From assembly GCA_949841045.1 (NCBI GenBank), contig CATKXS010000015.1, forward strand, positions 1-33,767: DNA of 33,767 bases, written 5' to 3'. The notes beneath the pieces are model-generated. The model was not told where the DNA came from. It worked only from the letters and a program-made list of their open reading frames with translations, and made no database searches. The position numbers and the translations under genes are program-made. This document shows positions 27,425 through 33,767 of the stretch, one piece after another. Source of the DNA: an uncultured Clostridia bacterium (lineage in GTDB: Bacteria > Bacillota > Clostridia > Christensenellales > UBA1242). Each line of letters starts with the position of its first letter. Positions within the stretch are counted from its first letter, which is position 1.

Positions 27425-28519
27425 ATGAAAATTGGAGTTGTAGGTTTGCCAAATGTTGGCAAAAGCACACTTTTTAATGCAATTACAAATGCTGGCGCTG
27501 AAAGCGCAAACTACCCTTTCTGTACAATCGAGCCAAACGTAGGAATTGTTGACGTACCTGACGAGAGATTAAAAGTTCTCGGCGAGATGTATAATACTCA
27601 AAAAATAACACCTGCCGCAATCGAATTTGTTGACATTGCTGGACTTGTTGCGGGAGCAAGCAAAGGCGAAGGTCTTGGAAATAAGTTCTTAAGTCACATT
27701 CGCGAAGTTGACGCAATTGTACACGTGGTAAGATGTTTTGAAAACGACAAAATAATCCATGTAAATGGCAATATTGACCCACTTCGTGACATTGAAATAA
27801 TAAACCTCGAACTTGCCCTTGCCGACCTTGAACAAGTTACGAAAAAACTTGAACGTGATGCAAAGCTCGTCAAAACTGGCGATAAAAGTTTGGCTATCGG
27901 GGTTAAACTTATGGAAAAAATCAAGAATGCTCTTGAGAACAATCTTCCAGCTCGTGCTGTTGAAATCGAAAACGATGAAGAAGAGAAAATTATCAAAAAT
28001 CTTCAACTTTTGACAGCAAAACCAGTGATTTATGTGGCAAATATAAGCGAAAACGACATTACAAAGGAAGAAAACTGTTTTGTAAAAGCTGTTCGTGAGT
28101 TTGCTGAAAAAGAAGGCTCTGGCGTAATCACCCTCGCAGCTAAGATTGAAGAAGAACTTGCAAGTCTTGACAGCGAAGAAAAAGAAATGTTTAAAGAAGA
28201 ACTTGGACTTAAAGAAAGCGGTCTTGAAAAACTTGTTAAAGCAAGTTATGACCTTCTTGGACTTATGAGTTACCTCACCGCTGGCGAAAAGGAAGTAAGA
28301 GCTTGGACAATCAAAAAAGGCACAAAAGCGCCTGGTGCTGCCGGCAAAATCCACACCGATTTTGAAAAAGGCTTCATTAAAGCTGAAATCGTATCTTATA
28401 ATGACCTAGTTGAAGCAGGCTCATTTGTCAAAGCAAAAGAAAAAGGTCGTGTCCGCATTGAAGGAAAAGACTATGTTGTTCAAGATGGCGATGTTATCCT
28501 CTTCAGATTTAATGTCTAG
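27425..28519 (+). CDS. ychF: Redox-regulated ATPase/GTPase YchF (Obg family)
   Basis: MKIGVVGLPNVGKSTLFNAITNAGAESANYPFCTIEPNVGIVDVPDERL...; TGS C-terminus ending KDYVVQDGDVILFRFNV. Confidence 0.98.
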   Translation: MKIGVVGLPNVGKSTLFNAITNAGAESANYPFCTIEPNVGIVDVPDERLKVLGEMYNTQKITPAAIEFVDIAGLVAGASKGEGLGNKFLSHIREVDAIVHVVRCFENDKIIHVNGNIDPLRDIEIINLELALADLEQVTKKLERDAKLVKTGDKSLAIGVKLMEKIKNALENNLPARAVEIENDEEEKIIKNLQLLTAKPVIYVANISENDITKEENCFVKAVREFAEKEGSGVITLAAKIEEELASLDSEEKEMFKEELGLKESGLEKLVKASYDLLGLMSYLTAGEKEVRAWTIKKGTKAPGAAGKIHTDFEKGFIKAEIVSYNDLVEAGSFVKAKEKGRVRIEGKDYVVQDGDVILFRFNV

Positions 28520-28526
28520 GTGGCAC

Positions 28527-28928
28527 ATGGAAAACAAGATTTTAGAAAAACTCCTAAATACCAATCTTCTTCCACTTGCATTCCTCGGCGACAGCGTTCA
28601 TACATTATTTGTTCGAGAATATTGCCTCAAAATTGCCAACTTAAAACTTGACGAATATAACCGAAGAGCTTCTTCACTTTGCAAAGCCTCATCGCAGGCA
28701 AAGGCACTCGAGGGCATTACGCCCTTCCTCAATGAAAATGAAGAAAATATTGTGAGACGTGCTCGAAATGCAAAATCAAAACATCATGCTAAAAATGCCT
28801 CTGTCAGCGATTATAGCCACGCAACGGCATTTGAAGCGTTAATCGGATATTTATATTTAAGTGGCGATAAAAAAAGGCTAAATGAAATTCTAGAAATTTC
28901 TCTAACCTCTTTAGAAAATAAAAATTGA
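28527..28928 (+). CDS. mrnC: Mini-ribonuclease III
   Basis: LLPLAFLGDSVHTLFVREY...RRARNAKSKHHAKNASVSDYSHATAFEALIGYLYLSGDKKRL. Start may be 28512 or 28527; the ORF-track start at 28410 lies inside ychF. Confidence 0.93.
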   Translation: MENKILEKLLNTNLLPLAFLGDSVHTLFVREYCLKIANLKLDEYNRRASSLCKASSQAKALEGITPFLNENEENIVRRARNAKSKHHAKNASVSDYSHATAFEALIGYLYLSGDKKRLNEILEISLTSLENKN

Positions 28929-28978
28929 TATTTTATTAAAGCTTTTTATTGAACTTGAATGATTAATTAAATCACAAA

Positions 28979-29010
28979 CAAAAAAGACTTGAAATTCAAG
29001 TCTTTTTTTA
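28979..29010. terminator. Bidirectional intrinsic terminator
   Basis: AAAAAAGACTTGAAATTCAAGTCTTTTTTT. Confidence 0.88.
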
Positions 29011-29012
29011 TT

Positions 29013-29342
29013 TTAATGGAAGCATACGTCACAAACGAATTCATATTCACTTTCTGATGGTCTAGTTTCAGATGCAACAAATTGACTTGTTGTTCTTGTA
29101 ATACCACAATTAAGTCTTATGTCTGGCGTTGGGAATATCCCTCCATCTCCCATAGGTAATGTCGCAATCAAATCTCCCTTATGCAAAGTGTTTTGATATA
29201 CAATAAATTGATTTTCCTTAAATCTATAAGAACTTGGGCTATTGCAACTCATTTCACAACCTGCAAGACCAAATGCAGAAAGTACAACTAAAACAGGAAC
29301 AATCACGGTTGGTGTTAATTTTTTAAGAATACCTTTTTTCAT
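29013..29342 (-). CDS. Small putative lipoprotein
   Basis: MKKGILKKLTPTVIVPVLVVLSAFGLAGC: signal plus lipobox LAGC; mature part of about 80 aa with several Cys. Confidence 0.75.
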   Translation of the reverse strand: MKKGILKKLTPTVIVPVLVVLSAFGLAGCEMSCNSPSSYRFKENQFIVYQNTLHKGDLIATLPMGDGGIFPTPDIRLNCGITRTTSQFVASETRPSESEYEFVCDVCFH

Positions 29343-29364
29343 ATATCTTTCTCCTTATATATAA

Positions 29365-29393
29365 ATTATACTAAAAAATATTTACAATGTCAA
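29365..29393 (-). promoter_or_regulatory. Perfect-consensus sigma-A promoter for the lipoprotein
   Basis: Minus strand TTGACA-N17-TATAAT. Confidence 0.85.
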
Positions 29394-29470
29394 TACTTTA
29401 TTTTTTAATAACGTCAAAAATAAATTGATATTTTTTCTTTTTTATGCTAAACTTTTTGTTGGAGAAAAAT

Positions 29471-30193
29471 ATGTTAATTGAAGGAAAAAATGCAGTTAGA
29501 CAGGCGCTTCTTAGCGAAAACACTATAAACAAAATATTTATTGATAAAAACTACTCATCTCGCAAAGACGAAATAATATCTCTTGCATCTCAAAATAGAG
29601 TTAAAATTGAATATATGCCAAAGGTTGCCCTTGACAAAATGTCAAAAACAAACCACCATCAGGGTTATATTGCCGAAATCACCGACTTTAAATACTCATC
29701 AGTTGATGAAATTTTAGAGCTTGCAAAAGAGAGAAATGAAAAGCCTTTTATAGTTCTTCTTGACGGGATTGTTGACCCACACAATTTTGGTGCAATTATT
29801 CGCTCTTGCGAGTGTGCTGGTGTGCATGGAATTATCATTCCAAAAGACCGCTCAATTTCAGTCAATGAAACAGTTATTCATACAAGCACTGGCGCAGTGT
29901 CAGAAATGAAAATTGCAAGAGTTGTTAATCTTAAATCAGCAATCACCTACCTACAAGAAAATGATGTTTGGGTTTTTGCGGCTGAGGCTGGTGGCGAAGA
30001 TATTTACAGCAAAAACTTAAATATTCCACTCGCAGTCATAATCGGCTCTGAGGGAAAAGGCGTTAAACAATCTATTCTCAATTATACTGACGGCGTGATT
30101 GCCCTTCCGCTTAAAGGCAAAGTCAACTCACTCAACGCAAGCGTCGCATGTGGAATTATAATCTTTGAAGCGTTAAGACAGAGGTTAAAATGA
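29471..30193 (+). CDS. rlmB: 23S rRNA (guanosine-2'-O-)-methyltransferase, TrmH/SpoU family
   Basis: IEGKNAVRQALLS...LLDGIVDPHNFGAIIRSCECAGVHGIIIPKDRS...IIGSEGKGVKQSILNYTDGVIALPLKGKVNSLNASVACGIIIFE. SD ggagaa supports start at 29471. Confidence 0.93.
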   Translation: MLIEGKNAVRQALLSENTINKIFIDKNYSSRKDEIISLASQNRVKIEYMPKVALDKMSKTNHHQGYIAEITDFKYSSVDEILELAKERNEKPFIVLLDGIVDPHNFGAIIRSCECAGVHGIIIPKDRSISVNETVIHTSTGAVSEMKIARVVNLKSAITYLQENDVWVFAAEAGGEDIYSKNLNIPLAVIIGSEGKGVKQSILNYTDGVIALPLKGKVNSLNASVACGIIIFEALRQRLK

Positions 30194-30777
30194 CAGACGA
30201 AGAACTTTCAATAAAAGCAAAACAAGGCAATGAAGATGCACTTAATACCTTACTCGCCAAATATAAAAACCTTGTAAACAAATTATCGAGAAGCTATTTT
30301 CTCATTGGCGGAGACATGGAGGACATTGTTCAAGAAGGAATGATTGGACTTTATAAAGCCATTATGCATTACGAACCGCAAAAATCTGCCACTTTTAAAA
30401 CTTTTGCTTACACCTGCATAAAACACCAAATACAAAATGCTGTTAAACTTGCAAGTTCAGAGAAAAATAAAGTCTTATCTTCTGCCTTCTTTATCGGTGA
30501 TGAATTTGGCGAAGAAAACGAAAATATTGAACTTGAACTCCCTTCTGATTTGCCTTCGCCAGACGATAAACTTCTCGAAAAGGAAAGATTTGAAGAGACA
30601 AAGGCGCTCATGCTTAAAACTCTTTCACCGCTTGAAGTCAAAATCTTACTCTTATATCTTGGTGGATATAGTTACAATGAGATTTCGCAAATGGCTGGAA
30701 TTAGCAAAAAAAGTATTGATAACGGGCTTAGCCGAATTAAAAACAAACTTTCATTTTTAAAAAATGACAACAAATAA
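30190..30777 (+). CDS. sigH: RNA polymerase sigma factor, SigH-like
   Basis: GDMEDIVQEGMIGLYKAIMHYEPQKSATFKTFAYTCIKHQIQNAVK plus region 4 HTH; follows rlmB as in Firmicutes. Confidence 0.85.
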   Translation: MTDEELSIKAKQGNEDALNTLLAKYKNLVNKLSRSYFLIGGDMEDIVQEGMIGLYKAIMHYEPQKSATFKTFAYTCIKHQIQNAVKLASSEKNKVLSSAFFIGDEFGEENENIELELPSDLPSPDDKLLEKERFEETKALMLKTLSPLEVKILLLYLGGYSYNEISQMAGISKKSIDNGLSRIKNKLSFLKNDNK

Positions 30778-30794
30778 CAAGTAAAACTTGTTTT
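30776..30794 (+). terminator. Hairpin at 3' end of sigH, weak T tail
   Basis: AACAAGT-AAA-ACTTGTTTT overlapping the stop codon. Confidence 0.5.
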
Positions 30795-30845
30795 AAAATA
30801 AAAAATATCAATTAAAAAATCATTAAAAAATTACTGGAGGAATAT

Positions 30846-32852
30846 ATGGAAAATTTTGTCAGACCAAGACCAACCTTTCCAAGTAAAGCCGTTATAACAT
30901 GCGGTATGCCGTACGGCAATAAAGAATTACACTTTGCACACGTTGGACTTTCACTTCGCGCTGATACTTTTGCACGGTTTATGCGTGACCGCATCGGCAA
31001 AGACAATGTCGTGTTTGTATCTGGAACAGACTGCTACGGCTCGCCTGCTCTTGAATATTTTAGAGCAAAAAAGGAAAGCGGCGAAATTGACGATGATAGC
31101 GTAAAAGATTTTGTTGAGCGTAATCATCATAGTCATGTAGACACCTTGAATGCTTTTGGCGTGAACTTCAACTTTTTTGGAGCATCTGCACTTGAACCTG
31201 CCAGCACAATTCATAACCAAATGAGCCATGATTTTATAACAAAACTTAGCGAAGCTGGCATGGTATCAACAAGACATTCTTGGCAATTTTATGACGAAGA
31301 ACACAAGTGTCTTTTGAATGGCAGGCAGGTAATAGGAAAATGCCCTATTGAGGGTTGCACAAGTGAAAAAGGTTACGCTGACGAATGCGACCTTGGACAT
31401 CAATATCTTCCTCAAGACCTCATTGACCCAATAAGCACGCTCAGCGGTAAGACACCAAAACTTGTAAAGTGCGAAAACTTATATTTCGACCTTGAAAAAT
31501 GTGGTGATTTATTAAACGAATGGATTGCATCAATCGAAAAAGAAAAGGAAACACCTTCATTTCTTGTTAAAGATATAAAAGAATTCTTTAAAAAGCCTGA
31601 AGTCTATATAAAGAAAGACTACTTTGAAAAGTTTAACGAAATTCGCGCCCTTCTTCCTGCTTTTGAAGAACTTGAACGCAAGCCAAGTACTCCAAGTATG
31701 ACAATCGTGTTTTCTAGTCTTGCCGACCGCGAAAAAGCATGCGAAATCATGGCAAAAAATGATATTCATTATAGAACAGGAAAGACACTCACCCCATTCA
31801 GACTTTCTGGAGACATTTCTTGGGGCGTGCCATGTCCAGAGATAAATGGCGTTAAAAATCAGACATTTTATGTATGGCCAGAAAGCCTTTGGGCACCTAT
31901 TTCATTTACAAAAACATACCTTAAAAGCATCGGCAAAAATGAGGACGAATGGAAAAAATATTGGTGCTCATCTGACGCACGCGTATTCCAATTTTTGGGC
32001 GAAGATAATATATATTTCTATGGTCCTGCCCAGCAGGCTATGTTCCTTTTCTCGCAAGGGAAAGAGCCTGTTTATCCAGCACCAAACGGAAGTCTGCAAA
32101 ATACAACTATTGTACCTATAAAATTCCTTTTATTTATGAACACTGTTGCCTCTTCTTCTGGCAAAATCAAGCCACCTCTTGCAAAAGAACTTCTGTCTTA
32201 TTACACCCCTGACCAATTCCGTCTACACTTCCTTGCAATGAATCTTGGAAACAACACTGTTTCATTCAATCCAAAACCATTCAATCCAAATGCAAAGGAA
32301 GATGATATTGACCCTGTTATAACTGAAGGCAATCTTCTCACAAATGTTTACAACCGCATACTCAGAACAGTTTTCTATTCAACTCAAAATTTTCTTAACG
32401 GCATTATCCCACAAGGAAAAGTGGACTATAGCGTTATGGAAGAATGCAAAAAGACAATCTTAAATTACGAAAGATTTATGTATGAGAGAAAATTCCACCA
32501 GGCCTACAACACTGTTGATGTGTTCGTGAGAAATATAAACAAATACTGGGTAAAAGAAATAAAAAATGACCTCGACATCGAGGCACTAGAAAAACTTACA
32601 ATCAATGCTATGCAATACATTTTTGTAGCAAACATTCTCCTTCACCCTATGACTAGTGGCACAGAAAAAGTCGCTGATTATATCGGCTTTGACAAAGATA
32701 AATGTTTCAGTTGGAATTATATATTTGATGACTTCTATAAAGTCCTTGACCCAACAAGAGAAAACAAACTCACCTTCTTAAAAGAAAGAGAAGATTTCTT
32801 CAAAAAACACCAAGCTCAACTTGATGAACTTGCTAAGAAAAACATGGCTTAA
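30846..32852 (+). CDS. Divergent class I tRNA ligase, methionyl-tRNA synthetase-like
   Basis: CGMPYGNKELHFAHVGLSLRADTFARFMRDRIGKDNVVFVSGTDCYGS; CPIEGC...CDLGH knuckle; SWGVPCPE...FYVWPESLWAPISFT; Met-type C-terminal helical domain. No canonical KMSKS. Confidence 0.82.
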   Translation: MENFVRPRPTFPSKAVITCGMPYGNKELHFAHVGLSLRADTFARFMRDRIGKDNVVFVSGTDCYGSPALEYFRAKKESGEIDDDSVKDFVERNHHSHVDTLNAFGVNFNFFGASALEPASTIHNQMSHDFITKLSEAGMVSTRHSWQFYDEEHKCLLNGRQVIGKCPIEGCTSEKGYADECDLGHQYLPQDLIDPISTLSGKTPKLVKCENLYFDLEKCGDLLNEWIASIEKEKETPSFLVKDIKEFFKKPEVYIKKDYFEKFNEIRALLPAFEELERKPSTPSMTIVFSSLADREKACEIMAKNDIHYRTGKTLTPFRLSGDISWGVPCPEINGVKNQTFYVWPESLWAPISFTKTYLKSIGKNEDEWKKYWCSSDARVFQFLGEDNIYFYGPAQQAMFLFSQGKEPVYPAPNGSLQNTTIVPIKFLLFMNTVASSSGKIKPPLAKELLSYYTPDQFRLHFLAMNLGNNTVSFNPKPFNPNAKEDDIDPVITEGNLLTNVYNRILRTVFYSTQNFLNGIIPQGKVDYSVMEECKKTILNYERFMYERKFHQAYNTVDVFVRNINKYWVKEIKNDLDIEALEKLTINAMQYIFVANILLHPMTSGTEKVADYIGFDKDKCFSWNYIFDDFYKVLDPTRENKLTFLKEREDFFKKHQAQLDELAKKNMA

Positions 32853-32871
32853 AATTTAAGCCTTGTTTTTT
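32846..32871. terminator. Convergent terminator palindrome containing both genes' stop codons
   Basis: GGCTTAAAATTTAAGCC followed by TTGTTTTTTT. metG-like stop TAA at 32850-32852; minus-gene stop at 32858-32856. Confidence 0.75.
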
Positions 32872-33257
32872 TGAAGTTCATACTCACTACAAAACTTTCG
32901 TCTAAGTTCATCAAGGCGGACAATCTCGATAATTATGGAAATAAGCTCACTGTTTGAAAATCTAAACTTATTATCGTATACAATCGCACCATAATATGTA
33001 TTAATACTAAGTAGCCCACCCGCGTCATATGCATTTTCAATACACTTTCTTATGTTCCGCTCAATTGACGCCTCTTTAGTGTTATACTGCTTAGCTAAAA
33101 TTGGATACACCTCAGTTGTCAGCTTTGAGCACCTTTTGTTTTCTTTTAAATAATAAAGCACCGCTGACCTTATAAAATCAAAGCCTTGTACCTGCGGTTG
33201 AATTTTAAAACTAAGCATAAGTTTAGTCACCTTCTCAAACAATTCGTCATCAGTCAT
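32856..33257 (-). CDS. Stand-alone Spo0A C-terminal-domain-like DNA-binding protein
   Basis: IQPQVQGFDFIRSAVLYYLKENKRCSKLTTEVYPILAKQYNTKEASIERNIRKCIENAYDAGG resembles the Spo0A effector domain. ATG at 33257 with SD aggagg is preferred over the track's GTG at 33266. Confidence 0.8.
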   Translation of the reverse strand: MTDDELFEKVTKLMLSFKIQPQVQGFDFIRSAVLYYLKENKRCSKLTTEVYPILAKQYNTKEASIERNIRKCIENAYDAGGLLSINTYYGAIVYDNKFRFSNSELISIIIEIVRLDELRRKFCSEYELQKNKA

Positions 33258-33276
33258 AATCACCACCTCCTGCGAT

Positions 33277-33307
33277 ATTTTACAAAATTAATAGATTTTT
33301 GTAAAAT
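33277..33307. promoter_or_regulatory. Inverted repeat upstream of the Spo0A_C-like gene
   Basis: ATTTTACAAAA-N9-TTTTGTAAAAT, perfect 11-bp arms. Confidence 0.6.
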
Positions 33308-33333
33308 AATTTTAACAAGTTTTTTCAAAAAAG

Positions 33334-33353
33334 GGCAAAATGCTCTTTTTTTG
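33334..33353. terminator. Small terminator-like hairpin between divergent genes
   Basis: AAAAAAGGGCAAAATGCTCTTTTTTT. Confidence 0.55.
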
Positions 33354-33475
33354 TTTATTTTTTTACTAGAAATTTATCGTAAAATTAAAAAAAATTGATT
33401 ATTATCAAAAAAAATCTCCCTATTTATTTTTTAATCTTAAAGTTTTTAAGTATACTTATCTTAAGGAGAAAAACT

Positions 33476-33767
33476 ATGAGTAAAATTTGGAATTATCAAA
33501 ATAGAGAAGAAATTTTTGATTTCTGCGAAGACTATAAAAAATTTCTGTCAGAGAACAAAACAGAACGCGAATGCGTAATGACAATTAGAGAAATGGCAAA
33601 AGAGCATGGTTATCGCGATTTGAAGGATTTAATTACAACAAACACACCGCTCTATCCTGGTGACAAGGTTTATGCAACAAATCTTGATAAATGCATCTTC
33701 CTTTTCCAAATCGGAAAACGTCCTCTCAGCGAAGGCATGAGAATTCTTGGAAGTCACATCGACTCGC
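33476..33767 (+). CDS. M18-family aminopeptidase, N-terminal part (truncated by window end)
   Basis: MSKIWNYQNREEIFDFCEDYKKFLSENKTERECVMTIREMAKEHGY...FQIGKRPLSEGMRILGSHIDS; SD aaggag. Confidence 0.8.
   Translation, partial: MSKIWNYQNREEIFDFCEDYKKFLSENKTERECVMTIREMAKEHGYRDLKDLITTNTPLYPGDKVYATNLDKCIFLFQIGKRPLSEGMRILGSHIDS

Noticed and set aside
27689-28354. 221-aa minus ORF opposite ychF
   Set aside because: Phe/Cys-rich antisense artefact over a confidently identified conserved gene.
28410-28526. ORF-track start for the mini-RNase III at 28410
   Set aside because: Lies inside ychF; homology to Mini-III begins at MENKILEKLL (28527).
33258-33266. GTG start at 33266 for the Spo0A_C-like gene
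   Set aside because: The SD aggagg would be too close; the ATG at 33257 has proper spacing.
33386-33412. TTGATTATTATCAA flanked by A/T tracts as another terminator
   Set aside because: Only a 5-bp A/T-rich stem in A/T-rich DNA; not distinguishable from background.

Overview
Low-GC, Firmicutes/Clostridia-like chromosomal window (lineage is inference). The housekeeping backbone is a partial nucleoside hydrolase, rplA-rplK-nusG-secE-rpmG (minus), secA (minus), ychF-mrnC-rlmB-sigH-metG-like (plus), and a partial M18 aminopeptidase at the right edge. Two giant uncharacterised ORFs fill about 41% of the window. One is a 2792-aa secreted, C-terminally membrane-anchored N/S/T/Y-rich protein, divergent from a TPR-containing GT2 glycosyltransferase. 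The other is a 1779-aa protein with a glycine-rich membrane hairpin and a very long charged helical tail. The best candidates for undescribed biology are: (1) an XRE/86-aa ORF/XRE module with repeated ACTGATTATAAATCAGT operators, bounded by 36-bp direct repeats that are terminators carrying SD/anti-SD sequence; (2) arrays of 5-bp-stem, TAA-loop mini-hairpins with compensatory changes, next to a giant gene and in the ychF leader; (3) a perfect-consensus promoter for rpmG-secE-nusG-rplKA with a palindrome between its hexamers and a terminator hairpin whose 5' arm overlaps the predicted start site; (4) the giant acceptor-like protein and glycosyltransferase pair; (5) a MetRS-like protein lacking a recognisable KMSKS motif; (6) a stand-alone Spo0A C-terminal domain protein with an upstream inverted repeat. 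No tRNA, rRNA, CRISPR or transposase was seen. All assignments come from reading the sequence and recalling families; no searches were run.
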